Assembly: GCA_026004775.1 (NCBI GenBank)
Contig: BPJU01000009.1
Coordinates: forward strand, 62,001 to 126,000
Reading direction: 5' to 3'
Origin: Pirellulaceae bacterium
Lineage (GTDB): Bacteria; Planctomycetota; Planctomycetia; Pirellulales; Pirellulaceae
Length of the DNA stretch: 64,000 nt
Below the pieces are notes generated by a model. That model saw only the letters and a program-made list of their open reading frames with translations. It was not told the origin of the DNA and did not search any database. Shown piece by piece: positions 34,943 to 43,215 of this stretch. The position numbers were made by a program, and so were the translations under genes. Within the stretch, counting starts at the first letter, position 1. Every line of letters starts with the position of its first letter.

Positions 34943-36397
34943 ATGCTCTGGCAAGACCCGCTGGCCCGTGAAGTCACTCGCCGTGAGTTTTTCGGGAAAT
35001 CGGCTACCGGGCTGGGTATCGCCGCCTTGGCGTGGTTATTGGGTCGGGATCAAGCGCAAGGTGCCGGGCGCGTGGGAGGCTTGGACGGCTTGCCGCATTT
35101 TGCGCCTCGAGCCAAACACGTGATCTACCTATTCCAAAACGGCGCTCCCACGCATGTTGATCTTTTCGATTACAAGCCGAAATTGAAAGAACTCCACGGG
35201 CAGCCCGTCCCCGATTCGTATGTGGCCGGCAAACGCTTCAGCACCATGACCGGTTCGCCGCAGGGGAAGTTGCTGCTTGCACCGGTCGAGCCGTTCAAGC
35301 AGCGAGGTGCGTGCGGAGCCTGGGTAAGCGATTTCCTGCCGTACACGGCGGAGATTGTCGATGAGCTTTGTTTCATCAAGAGCATGCACACGGATGCCGT
35401 CAACCATGCGCCGGCGATCTGTTTCCTGCTGAGCGGCGGCCAGATACCGGGACGCCCCACGCTCGGCGCCTGGCTCAGCTATGGGCTCGGTACCGAAAAC
35501 GATAACCTGCCCGCCTTCGTGGTAATGACGTCCGTCAGCAAAGGAACGACGTGCGGCCAGATCTTCTACGATTTCTATTGGGGATCGGGTTTTCTGCCCA
35601 GTCGCCATCAGGGCGTTAAATTCCGCGGCAGTGGTTCGCCGGTGCTCTACCTGGATAACCCTGCGGGGATCGATCCCGGCGTCCGGCGCGGCATGTTGGA
35701 TGATCTGGCCGCGCTGAACCGGCTGAAATGGGACGAGTATGGTGATCCGGAGATCGGAACGCGCATCGCTCAGTACGAGATGGCGTTTCGGATGCAGTCG
35801 AGCATTCCCGAGTTGACCGACTTGTCCGGCGAAAGCCCGGCCACGCTGGCTTTGTACGGGCCGGACGTGCTCCAGCCGGGTACGTTTGCCCATCATTGCC
35901 TTTTGGCCCGGCGCCTGGTGGAACGCGGCGTGCGCTTTGTACAATTGATGCACGCCGGATGGGACCAGCACAACAGTTTGACTACTGAGCTTTACACCCA
36001 GTGCAAGGATACCGATCAACCATCGGCGGGGCTGATCAAAGACCTGAAAATGCGCGGCCTGTTGGACGAGACGCTGGTGATTTGGGGTGGAGAATTCGGC
36101 CGTACCCCGTTTCTTCAGGGCAATCTGGCAGATCGGCCTCGCTGGGGCCGGGATCACCATCCGTACGCTTTTACGATCTGGATGGCCGGCGGGGGCGTGC
36201 GTCCCGGGCTTACTTACGGTGAGACGGATGATTTGGCGATCAACGTGGTGAAAGACCCGGTACACGTGCACGACCTGCAAGCCACCATCCTTCACTTGTT
36301 GGGTATTGACCACGAACGGCTCACATTCCGCTTCCAAGGTCGTGACTTCCGCCTTACCGACGTCCATGGCCGGGTTGTCGAGGGGATCCTGAGCTAA
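34943..36397 (+). CDS. DUF1501 protein, Tat-exported
   Basis: 484 residues. The N-terminus contains VTRREFFGKSATGLGIAALAW, a twin-arginine signal. The body matches DUF1501, a branch of the alkaline-phosphatase-like superfamily related to sulfatases: HVIYLFQNGAPTHVDLFDYKP near the N-terminus, KSMHTDAVNHAPA, MHAGWDQHNS and VIWGGEFGRTPF with DHHPYAF. These His/Asp residues suggest a metal site, but no activity has been established for the family. It is paired with the PSCyt1 gene, with a CAAGGAG site overlapping the end of that gene. Confidence 0.93.
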   Translation: MLWQDPLAREVTRREFFGKSATGLGIAALAWLLGRDQAQGAGRVGGLDGLPHFAPRAKHVIYLFQNGAPTHVDLFDYKPKLKELHGQPVPDSYVAGKRFSTMTGSPQGKLLLAPVEPFKQRGACGAWVSDFLPYTAEIVDELCFIKSMHTDAVNHAPAICFLLSGGQIPGRPTLGAWLSYGLGTENDNLPAFVVMTSVSKGTTCGQIFYDFYWGSGFLPSRHQGVKFRGSGSPVLYLDNPAGIDPGVRRGMLDDLAALNRLKWDEYGDPEIGTRIAQYEMAFRMQSSIPELTDLSGESPATLALYGPDVLQPGTFAHHCLLARRLVERGVRFVQLMHAGWDQHNSLTTELYTQCKDTDQPSAGLIKDLKMRGLLDETLVIWGGEFGRTPFLQGNLADRPRWGRDHHPYAFTIWMAGGGVRPGLTYGETDDLAINVVKDPVHVHDLQATILHLLGIDHERLTFRFQGRDFRLTDVHGRVVEGILS

Positions 36398-36635
36398 CGG
36401 CCGGCGGGCTGAGTCGGATACCGGCAGGTCGCTCGAGTCGATAGCGCTACAGGCGCCCTCTGGCTGTCTTTCTGTTTTTCTGAAGGCCCTTTTGGCAGAT
36501 CTCCTTTTGTAATTTTTTCTCAACCGTGGCGGCTGTTTCTATACAACCGGGACCACTCTTGAAGCATAATGGCTGATGTCCGCGGGGCGCTCGATGGCGA
36601 TGGAAAAAGTCATACGCGACGAGGAGAAACCAGCC

Positions 36636-38528
36636 ATGCAACATCGCTATAGGTATCTAGTATATGTGGCGGCTGTTAGTTCTACGCTTATTCTGCTTGT
36701 GCCCTGTGTAAGGGCAGAGGAGTCACCTCCGCGGCCGGTAAAGGAGCTTTATACCAAACAGGAGTACCGGATACCGATGCGGGACGGCGTGCATCTTTTC
36801 ACGACTGTCTATGTGCCACGGGACGCAGGGCCGGATCGCCGCTACCCAATTCTCATGACCCGCACCCCATACTCGGTGCGTCCCTACGGCCCGGACCGCT
36901 ATCCGGCTCGATTGGGGCCGAACCGCCGAATGCAGCAAGAGGGTTACATATTCGTGTACCAGGACGTGCGCGGCTGTTATATGTCAGAAGGCACGTTCGT
37001 CAACATGCGCCCTCACGTTCCGAACAAGACTTCGCCGCAGGATGTGGACGAAAGCAGCGACACTTATGATACCATCGAATGGCTGCTTGCGAATCTACCC
37101 TATCACAATGGTCGCGTAGGAATGTGGGGCATTTCCTATCCGGGATTTTACGCGGCGGCCGGGATGATCGATGCCCATCCGGCGTTGAAAGCTGTCTCAC
37201 CGCAGGCTCCCATCGCCGACTGGTGGTATGATGACTTTCATCACCATGGCGCATTTTTCCTGCCTCACGCTTTTAATTTTTTGTCGGCTTTCGGGCAGTC
37301 CCGGCCACTGCTGACAACTTTCTCGCCATTGCGTTTCGAGCATCCCACGGAAGACGGGTATGATTTTTTCTTGAGAATAGGAAGTCTGAAAAATGTAAAC
37401 GAAAAATATTTTCGCGATAGAATACCGTTTTGGAATGATATCATTTTGCATCCGAATTATGATGAATTCTGGCAGGCTCGGAACTTGTTGCCTCATCTTA
37501 AGCGAGTAGCTCCGGCGGTGCTGACGGTGGGCGGGTGGTTTGATGCCGAGGACTTGTACGGACCGCTTAATATTTATCGTACGATCGAGGAGCGGGAAGG
37601 GAACTGCGATAACCGTCTGGTGATGGGACCTTGGGCTCACGGCGACTGGGCACGCGTGCCGGGTGATCATTTGGGGAGTATGGATTTCGAATCGCCCACG
37701 TCTGAGTTTTATCAAGAATGGATTGAAACGGTGTTTTTCCGCTCGTACTTGAAGGGTGCGGGCGAGCCAGGATTGCCCGAGGCGTGCATGTTCGAGACGG
37801 GCGGTAATCGCTGGCGGTTTTTTGCCCAGTGGCCGCCGGCTCGTACCCAAGAAGGGCAACTCTATTTGCAACCTTCAGGCCAGCTTGCGTGGGAGCCGCC
37901 GCCGGAATCGGCAGTTGCCTTCACGGAATTCGTCAGTGATCCGCACAAGCCGGTTCCGTTTACCGAAAGAATCTCGCCGGCGATGGTGCGCGAGTACATG
38001 GTGGACGATCAGCGGTTCGCGTCGCGCAGGCCGGACGTGCTCGTCTTTTCCACCCCTCCCTTGGAAGAGGACCTGGTGGTGGCCGGGCCCTTGACGGCCG
38101 AATTATGGGTGGCCACCTCCCAGCAGGATGCCGATTGGATCGTCAAACTGATTGATGTGTTCCCGGACCAGGCACCGTACAGCCGTTTTGTTGAAGCGGG
38201 GCGCAGTTTGAGCGGCTACCAGATGCTGGTGCGAAGCGAAGTGCTCAGAGGGCGTTTTCGGGAGGATCCGGCACGGCCCAAGCCGTTCGTACCGGGCGAG
38301 GTGACTCGGGTGCGTATCCCGCTCCAAGATGTGCTGCACCGTTTTCGCCGAGGTCACCGGTTGATGATTCACATACAAAGCAGTTGGTTCCCGCTGGTGG
38401 ATCGTAACCCGCAGAAGTGGGTCGATAATATCTACCTGGCGGACGATCAAGACTTCACCGCCGCCCAGCACCGCGTCTATCACAGTCGGATGTACCCATC
38501 GCGTTTGGAATTTCGCATTGAAAAATAA
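36636..38528 (+). CDS. Exported CocE/NonD-family alpha/beta hydrolase
   Basis: 630 residues. A signal peptide (to about residue 28) precedes an X-Pro dipeptidyl-peptidase S15-type catalytic domain: RIPMRDGVHLFTTVYVPRD, QDVRGCYMSEG, and the nucleophile elbow GISYPG with Ser167, then GGWFDAEDLYGPL and MGPWAHGDWAR with the Asp and His of the triad. A C-terminal jelly-roll domain includes LVVAGPLTAELWVATSQQDAD. Family members are esterases, acylases or dipeptidases; substrate unknown. The ATG at 36636 puts the signal peptide at the N-terminus; in-frame ATGs at 36576-36600 are alternatives. Codon use and some A+T-rich stretches (37370-37470) differ slightly from neighbours. Confidence 0.9.
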   Translation: MQHRYRYLVYVAAVSSTLILLVPCVRAEESPPRPVKELYTKQEYRIPMRDGVHLFTTVYVPRDAGPDRRYPILMTRTPYSVRPYGPDRYPARLGPNRRMQQEGYIFVYQDVRGCYMSEGTFVNMRPHVPNKTSPQDVDESSDTYDTIEWLLANLPYHNGRVGMWGISYPGFYAAAGMIDAHPALKAVSPQAPIADWWYDDFHHHGAFFLPHAFNFLSAFGQSRPLLTTFSPLRFEHPTEDGYDFFLRIGSLKNVNEKYFRDRIPFWNDIILHPNYDEFWQARNLLPHLKRVAPAVLTVGGWFDAEDLYGPLNIYRTIEEREGNCDNRLVMGPWAHGDWARVPGDHLGSMDFESPTSEFYQEWIETVFFRSYLKGAGEPGLPEACMFETGGNRWRFFAQWPPARTQEGQLYLQPSGQLAWEPPPESAVAFTEFVSDPHKPVPFTERISPAMVREYMVDDQRFASRRPDVLVFSTPPLEEDLVVAGPLTAELWVATSQQDADWIVKLIDVFPDQAPYSRFVEAGRSLSGYQMLVRSEVLRGRFREDPARPKPFVPGEVTRVRIPLQDVLHRFRRGHRLMIHIQSSWFPLVDRNPQKWVDNIYLADDQDFTAAQHRVYHSRMYPSRLEFRIEK

Positions 38529-38661
38529 GAGCGGTGCGAAAACAACGGCTTTGGACCTGTTCGAAAAAGTGCGCGGTAACGGTTTGCCGACTCTAGCGGG
38601 GATCGTCCCGCAATCGCGGCGGGAATCACCCCATACCCCTGGCTGGCAGTGGATGTCTTTT

Positions 38662-38683
38662 GGCGGACGCGAAAGCGTCCGCC
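38662..38683. repeat. Perfect hairpin, 9-bp stem with GAAA loop
   Basis: GGCGGACGC and its exact complement flank a GAAA tetraloop. The hairpin lies 134 bases after the hydrolase stop and is not followed by a T run, so it is not a classical intrinsic terminator. It may be a repeated extragenic palindrome. Confidence 0.75.
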
Positions 38684-38701
38684 GTAGGACTTCCGCATTA
38701 A

Positions 38702-38730
38702 CATATCACGTCGCGAAGCGACGTGTTATG
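38702..38730. repeat. Second strong hairpin, 8-bp stem extended by four pairs
   Basis: CACGTCGC (38707-38714) and GCGACGTG (38718-38725) flank a GAA loop. Beyond a T-T mismatch, four further base pairs extend the stem. It begins 19 bases after the first hairpin. The two have the same GA-rich loop and stem style, as if members of one palindrome family. Confidence 0.75.
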
Positions 38731-39207
38731 GGCCATAGTTATGGGCTATAGCGAACGGCCCAAGCGTTCCGCGACAGCCTTTGTTTCCACAGTCTTTGCT
38801 CGCGCCGGTGGCCCCAAGATTTCTTTTCACGATTGGTGCCTAGCTTCTTACTCGTACTGAAGCGTACCGGGACTATGAACCCAACTCATTGCTGAACCTG
38901 TGTCAATCAGGTGCCCATCCCACGGAGTTGGGCAACACGAACCTTCGATCGTTGCTAGAAGGCGGCACACTTGCACAAGCATAACGCCACGCATCACCGA
39001 CGACTTTGGTCGTGTTTACGAAGTAAGCTCGGGCTAACGATTGTGAGCTGCGGTGGTAGCTGGTTGCAAGAGCTGTTGGGAATCGACATATCCCAAATAG
39101 CCGGCCTCAGCGGCTCGCCCGGACGAAGTAGAGGGCGCGCATGAATATTGCCGATGTGAAGTGAGTTTTGGTAGTTGAGGAGGATGGTGCCAACAACGTA
39201 GGCCTCG
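38731..39207. other. Intergenic stretch without recognisable gene
   Basis: About 480 bases. It begins with a partial inverted repeat around GCCATA and TATGGGC. The rest has stops in all frames at short intervals, and base composition is lower in G+C than the flanking genes. I see no RNA gene or mobile-element end. Confidence 0.5.
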
Positions 39208-39365
39208 CAAAAGACGTTTCGGGAAAAGGTTTCACGGCAAAGGTTCCCGGGGGAGAGCTTTCGGAAGGGAGCTTTCGGGAAAGAGTTCCGCGGCGGGAGC
39301 TTTCCGGAGGAAGGTCTCGGAAGAGAGGTCTCGGGAGGTGAGGTCTCGGCGGAGAATTTTCGCGA
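39208..39365. repeat. Degenerate 12-16-bp G-rich repeats
   Basis: Diverged units of the type GGGAGCTTTCGGAA and GAGGTCTCGGGA follow each other without clear gaps and grade into the regular tandem repeat to the right. The strand is strongly purine-biased. The minus strand reads as proline/serine-rich peptide in two frames, which is a by-product of the repeat rather than evidence of coding. Confidence 0.6.
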
Positions 39366-39421
39366 GAGGTCTGGGCAGGGAGGTCTGGGCAGGGAGGTCT
39401 GGGCAGGGAGGTCTGGGGAGG
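39366..39421. repeat. Four tandem copies of a 14-bp unit
   Basis: GAGGTCTGGGCAGG is repeated at 39366, 39380, 39394 and 39408, the last copy with one change (C to G). The array is the regular end of the degenerate purine-rich block upstream. A 14-bp period is not a multiple of three, so coding is unlikely. Confidence 0.9.
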
Positions 39422-39529
39422 GAGGCGTTACCGGGCCGTAGTTGCGGGGGCTGGGTTGTGGCAAGGAACGGGAGACGGCTTGTGGAGTTCGTGCTTCGCG
39501 ACGCGGTGACCAAGTCACCACGAAACAAT

Positions 39530-39675
39530 GGTGCCAGGCACTACGGTCCGCGGGCCAAATATGGTGCCAGGCAGTACGGTTTCGCGCCGAAAAACGAGGT
39601 GCCAGGCACTACACCAACCAAAAAAGTGGTGCCAGGCACTACCGTTACCGCGAAAAGCGCGGTGCCAGGCACTAC
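39530..39675. repeat. Five spaced copies of GGTGCCAGGCACTAC
   Basis: Copies start at 39530, 39563, 39598, 39628 and 39661, at intervals of 33, 35, 30 and 33 bases. Four are identical; the second has one change (GGCAGTAC). The core GTGCCAGGCAC is an 11-bp odd palindrome. The intervening 15-20 bases differ. An inverted repeat GGTGAC/GTCACC with a three-base loop lies just upstream (39505-39519). The array ends 250 bases from the stop codon of the RAYT-like gene. Confidence 0.92.
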
Positions 39676-39925
39676 GGTTTTGCCGGCGGGGCCACTAACC
39701 GATACCACCCTAATTGCGGATTATCCTATTCGACAAGATAGGTACATCCCGGGCGCGCGTTCGCCCCGACAGCCACAATACCGCTCAGAAAAGCCTCAAC
39801 GAGAAGCCCCAAAGACCAATTGCCGGCTCTTACAAGCCACCACCGACAAGACTCTCACCCCACAACCCCTTCCGGGCTGCTAAAAAAAACTTCCGAAAAA
39901 GTGAACTTTCATCCACCACGGGACA

Positions 39926-41563
39926 CTAACTCGAGTCCAACCGATTCTCGTCCGAGCCTGCCCGCTCCTCGCGCTGCCTACGCAACACTGCCCGCCGCCG
40001 CCTCACCCAATCGTTAAACCCTAACAACTCCTTGGCGGTCCTCCGCGGATTGCGCACCCACGCCTCGCCCGTCCGTATCACATCCGCTACCCGCAACCGC
40101 ACCCGCCCGAGCACCCCGCGCAGCCTCTCCAACTCCGCTTCGCCATAGCCCATCAGAAGCGCAACCACCCCCGCCAACTCGTCCGGATTTTCCCTTGCCG
40201 CCAATAACCGCTCGACCCATTGTTGAACCTCTTCCTGCGTGCTCAAACCGGCCAGTTGACAGGCTTGCCCCCACACCTGAAGCCAATGGGCCAAGTTCCG
40301 GCGCACTCTGTCTCGCAGATTCTCATCCAGCGGCTTTACCCGGAGCAATTCGTCCGTGATTTTCCAGTCGCGACCCGGGCGGCGTATCCGCTCCTCTTCC
40401 ACATCGGCGCTGGGCTTCATCAGCCGCCAAATCCGCCACGTGGCACCCAACCACCGCGAAAGCGCTACCCATTCGACCGGGTCGACCGGCCCCAATCCCG
40501 ATATCCCGTGCCACTGGTCTACGTCGGCTGCCGGCCAGCCCTCCCTCCGGCAATCCACCGGACCCAATGGCAGCAATTCGCGTATTTCTTCCACATAGCC
40601 ATCAATTTGTATTGGCTCAACAGCGCCGGCACTCGCCGCCCCATTTGCCTGCCGGCCTTGCCGGGACCTATTTTGCCTTGATGCATTTCGCTTGGACGGA
40701 CTTTGCCGTGCCGGGTTTTGCTGTGATGGATTCTGCGCACCATCCGGCACGTGTAGCCCGCCCGCTACCACTATCCCGGATTCCCGCCTCACACCCGCCA
40801 CCTGGATCCTGCCACCGTCCGGAGTCCGCAGTCCCGTGATCACCAATTCATTGAGGTCCGTTACCACCTGGAGCAAGCTGTCGTCGTCTTCCAGGCCTTT
40901 CTCACGCATCAAACCCACGTATCGGTCCCACAGCGACCCGCTGTGACACACCTCCGATATCGGGACCACACCGGTCGAAACCAGTTCTATTTCTTGAATC
41001 AATGCCACCAGGATCGAATGCGACTCGGCATTGACCGGCACCGAGCCATATCGGTCGGACCAAAAGTGGCCGCTTACCTGGTCCTCCTGGTTGAAGAGGA
41101 TCGCCACGCGCTGCTTGACCACTTGTTCGAAGAAGGGCAGCGACGCCAATTGGCCTCGCCAATACTCAATAAACTCCACGTCCTGGCAAAGCACTTCCGG
41201 TGGCGGGGCATTACGCCTCCAGCGGATGCGGTGCTTTCTGCACCTCTTGGCAACCGGCCTGGGAAAAGCACGCTTTACGCGAAGCAGTATCTCCCCAGCC
41301 GACCAACTCCTCGCCCACTCCGGATGCACGTGCAGATAGCTTACCCAGGCGTTGGGCAGCACAGCCGTCGAATAGAGCTCCAACGAAAAGGACGGAAGGT
41401 AGTGGTTACAAGTGTCGAGAATCGTTTTGCGCCTGTGGGCAAAATCCTTTCCTCGCAACGGGTTCTTGCCCAACAGGGCTTCCTGGCGAGAACACTCCGA
41501 GATGCACGCTACCCGCACAGGTTGGCCGTCGGGCAAGATCTCATATCGAGCCGCACGTCCCAT
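39926..41563 (-). CDS. RAYT/Y1-transposase-like protein lacking catalytic residues
   Basis: 545 residues from an ATG behind a perfect GGAGGT seven bases upstream. The N-terminal third has the layout of planctomycete Y1 (REP-associated tyrosine) transposases: GRAARYEILPDGQPVRVAC, a Cys/Arg-rich ECSRQEALLGKNPL, HRRKTILDTC, then AVLPNAWVSYLHVHPEWARSWSAGEI and VSGHFWSDRYGSVPV. Where relatives have Asn-His-x-His in a VMSNHFH-type strand this one has NAWV. The catalytic-Tyr helix reads VALIQEIELVSTG, so both catalytic elements seem absent. The C-terminal half (from about 300) has no recognised domain and is interrupted by a Q/N/S/R-rich pentapeptide repeat. It may be a domesticated DNA-binding derivative. 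Confidence 0.75.
   Translation of the reverse strand: MGRAARYEILPDGQPVRVACISECSRQEALLGKNPLRGKDFAHRRKTILDTCNHYLPSFSLELYSTAVLPNAWVSYLHVHPEWARSWSAGEILLRVKRAFPRPVAKRCRKHRIRWRRNAPPPEVLCQDVEFIEYWRGQLASLPFFEQVVKQRVAILFNQEDQVSGHFWSDRYGSVPVNAESHSILVALIQEIELVSTGVVPISEVCHSGSLWDRYVGLMREKGLEDDDSLLQVVTDLNELVITGLRTPDGGRIQVAGVRRESGIVVAGGLHVPDGAQNPSQQNPARQSPSKRNASRQNRSRQGRQANGAASAGAVEPIQIDGYVEEIRELLPLGPVDCRREGWPAADVDQWHGISGLGPVDPVEWVALSRWLGATWRIWRLMKPSADVEEERIRRPGRDWKITDELLRVKPLDENLRDRVRRNLAHWLQVWGQACQLAGLSTQEEVQQWVERLLAARENPDELAGVVALLMGYGEAELERLRGVLGRVRLRVADVIRTGEAWVRNPRRTAKELLGFNDWVRRRRAVLRRQREERAGSDENRLDSS
40654..40743 (-). repeat. 15-bp tandem repeat inside the RAYT-like gene
   Basis: Six in-frame 15-bp units encode pentapeptides of the form QNPSQ, QNPAR, QSPSK, RNASR, QNRSR, QGRQA. 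The result is a basic, polar, probably disordered linker between the transposase-like part and the C-terminal part. Length is a multiple of three, so copy-number change would not break the frame. Confidence 0.85.
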
Positions 41564-42193
41564 CGATGCCACCTCCGTTCGGCGCGCACGTCGCGGCCCA
41601 CGGCGCTTGCCGAAACCCAGCCTACCCCTCCTGCCTTACTTAAATTTATCCCCACCCCTGGGAATCAAGAACGGGGTGGCCGATTTTTGGCTGCCTAATT
41701 CGCGGCACAATTAGAGACCGTCCTGCACGAGCGCGTTGTTGGGGCGGCACTTGGCGATACGGGCTGCGGAGGGCAAACTGGGGCACTTCGTGTGCTCCCC
41801 AGGCTCGGCCGGTCACTCAAAACAAGCGCCCGCTCGAGGAGCCAACGCATCAGCACCACCACTGGTTCCCACACCACCTGGGCAGGCGCCATACCGACAG
41901 AGCCTGCGCGGAGTTGGTTTTCTCATTGGGACAAAGCACCGATGGAAGCGCCCGCGCGAACAGCCACCGTGTAGGGGAGGTCGACGAAAATGGGCACACG
42001 ATCCGCTTCATCTGGCTCCGACAGACCATGTGCAGGGCATCGAAGAGACCGGATGGAGGTACGTTTGCCCTCGAGAGACGCCTGGCCGTGACGGTGCCGA
42101 AGACACCCATACGCCCGAAGGTACTTGCTCAGAAATGGCACGCGAAAAACGCCAGCGTGGTGGATTCAAATGGAGGGATTGTGGCCCGAACGG
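41564..42193. other. Non-coding or decayed stretch
   Basis: About 630 bases between two minus-strand genes. Several overlapping short frames exist on both strands, none with a ribosome site plus a motif. The first 17 bases hold the ribosome site of the RAYT-like gene. The stretch from 41960 to 42190 reads protein-like in pieces (for example a VDENGHTIRFIWLR segment on the plus strand), possibly a gene remnant that I cannot identify. Confidence 0.45.
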
Positions 42194-43066
42194 CTACCGG
42201 GAAGCGTCTGTTAAAAATGCCAGTGGACCTCGTTGCCGAATCCGCTCAAATGCTTCCTCATTGGGCGCCAGCAGCGAACCGGCGTAAGCCATGGCATTCA
42301 ACGAAATGCCCTCGATCCCATCACGGGTGCGTGGAACAAGCAGCATCCAGCGGCGGGTAAGCAGAAGGTTATAGGGTCCGAGAAGTTCTTGCTTGTCGCG
42401 TGTGACCCGTTCGATCCCCAGAGTCTCCAGCAGCCGCCCATACCACGATCCCAGCTCGTGGGCCCAGTCGCCGCTATCACACTGCTGTGACCGCCATGCA
42501 GCCAGAGCGTGGCGGAATGGCAACTGAGGCACCTCGCGCACCTGGCCAGGCTCGGCCCATTTGTCATACCACTCGACCAACAGCCGGCCCGGCACATGAA
42601 CCGCCGGCCATGGAATATGTTGCATGTGCTTGTGGGGCTGGCTGGCTCCGGCCAACGGGCCGGCGTTGTAAAAACCGAGGCCGTTACACGATTCAAGGAC
42701 ACTCCACCATGCCTGGAAATCTTCAGCCGTAAGGGGCGACTCCTGCGGTTCGAACCGGCGTGTCACCACCAACAAATGCTGGGCGACAATGTAATATTTG
42801 TTGAGCAGGCAGACGTGATGCGGCGGGATGTCGGCCACCCATAGATTCGGGTCATATGGCAAAAACGGATTGGCAGGTGGCGCTTGGCCCTGCGCGGGGC
42901 GATCCGTTTTTTTCTGCTCCAATGATTCGGCCAAGTGCACGATAAAGGTGATGTCGCCTTCGGTTACGATGCTCGAACGCGTCGCAAGCTCGACTCGAGC
43001 ACCGCTACGCTGGGCACGCGCGATGGCCTGAACGACTCGTTGCTGCAAGCCGACAACCGGCTCCAT
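42194..43066 (-). CDS. ATP adenylyltransferase / Ap4A phosphorylase (HIT superfamily)
   Basis: Interconverts diadenosine tetraphosphate plus phosphate with ATP plus ADP. The GALT-like HIT site is PHKHMQHIP, with His145, His147, Gln149 and His150. Other matches to the APA1/APA2 family are NPFLPYDPNLWV, HVCLLNKYYIVAQHLLVVT, FYNAGPLAGASQ and the C-terminal YNLLLTRRWMLLVPRT with GISLNAMAYAGSLL. At 290 residues it is typical. AAGGTG precedes the ATG at six bases. It stands alone, divergent from the next gene. Confidence 0.92.
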   Translation of the reverse strand: MEPVVGLQQRVVQAIARAQRSGARVELATRSSIVTEGDITFIVHLAESLEQKKTDRPAQGQAPPANPFLPYDPNLWVADIPPHHVCLLNKYYIVAQHLLVVTRRFEPQESPLTAEDFQAWWSVLESCNGLGFYNAGPLAGASQPHKHMQHIPWPAVHVPGRLLVEWYDKWAEPGQVREVPQLPFRHALAAWRSQQCDSGDWAHELGSWYGRLLETLGIERVTRDKQELLGPYNLLLTRRWMLLVPRTRDGIEGISLNAMAYAGSLLAPNEEAFERIRQRGPLAFLTDASR

Positions 43067-43215
43067 CGGTTACACCTTACTCGACACATTGATCGGCGGC
43101 TCGCCGGCTGATCCATCTCCGGGGTGGACGAGCCACCGAGAACCCGGATACACTGCCCAGAGATCTTAGCACGGTCTTTCGATCGCTTCCTATAGGTACC
43201 GGTATGGTGTAAGCC

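Noticed and set aside
38994-39528. Minus-strand proline/serine-rich frames of 98-175 codons
   Set aside because: They come from the purine-rich 14-bp repeats read on the opposite strand. Two frames are open in the same place, there is no ribosome site, and composition is extreme.
39530-39675. Possible CRISPR array (repeats at regular intervals)
   Set aside because: The repeats are only 15 bp and the intervals leave 15-20 bp between them, too short for spacers. No cas gene is nearby and one repeat is mutated inside the array.
40943-41698. Plus-strand 251-codon frame opposite the RAYT-like gene
   Set aside because: No ribosome site or motif. The minus-strand frame has both a perfect Shine-Dalgarno and a recognisable family layout.
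41736-42360. Two overlapping plus-strand frames of 148-183 codons beside the ATP adenylyltransferase gene
   Set aside because: Both run into the antisense of that gene, lack ribosome sites and have no consistent codon bias. Treated as non-coding or decayed DNA.
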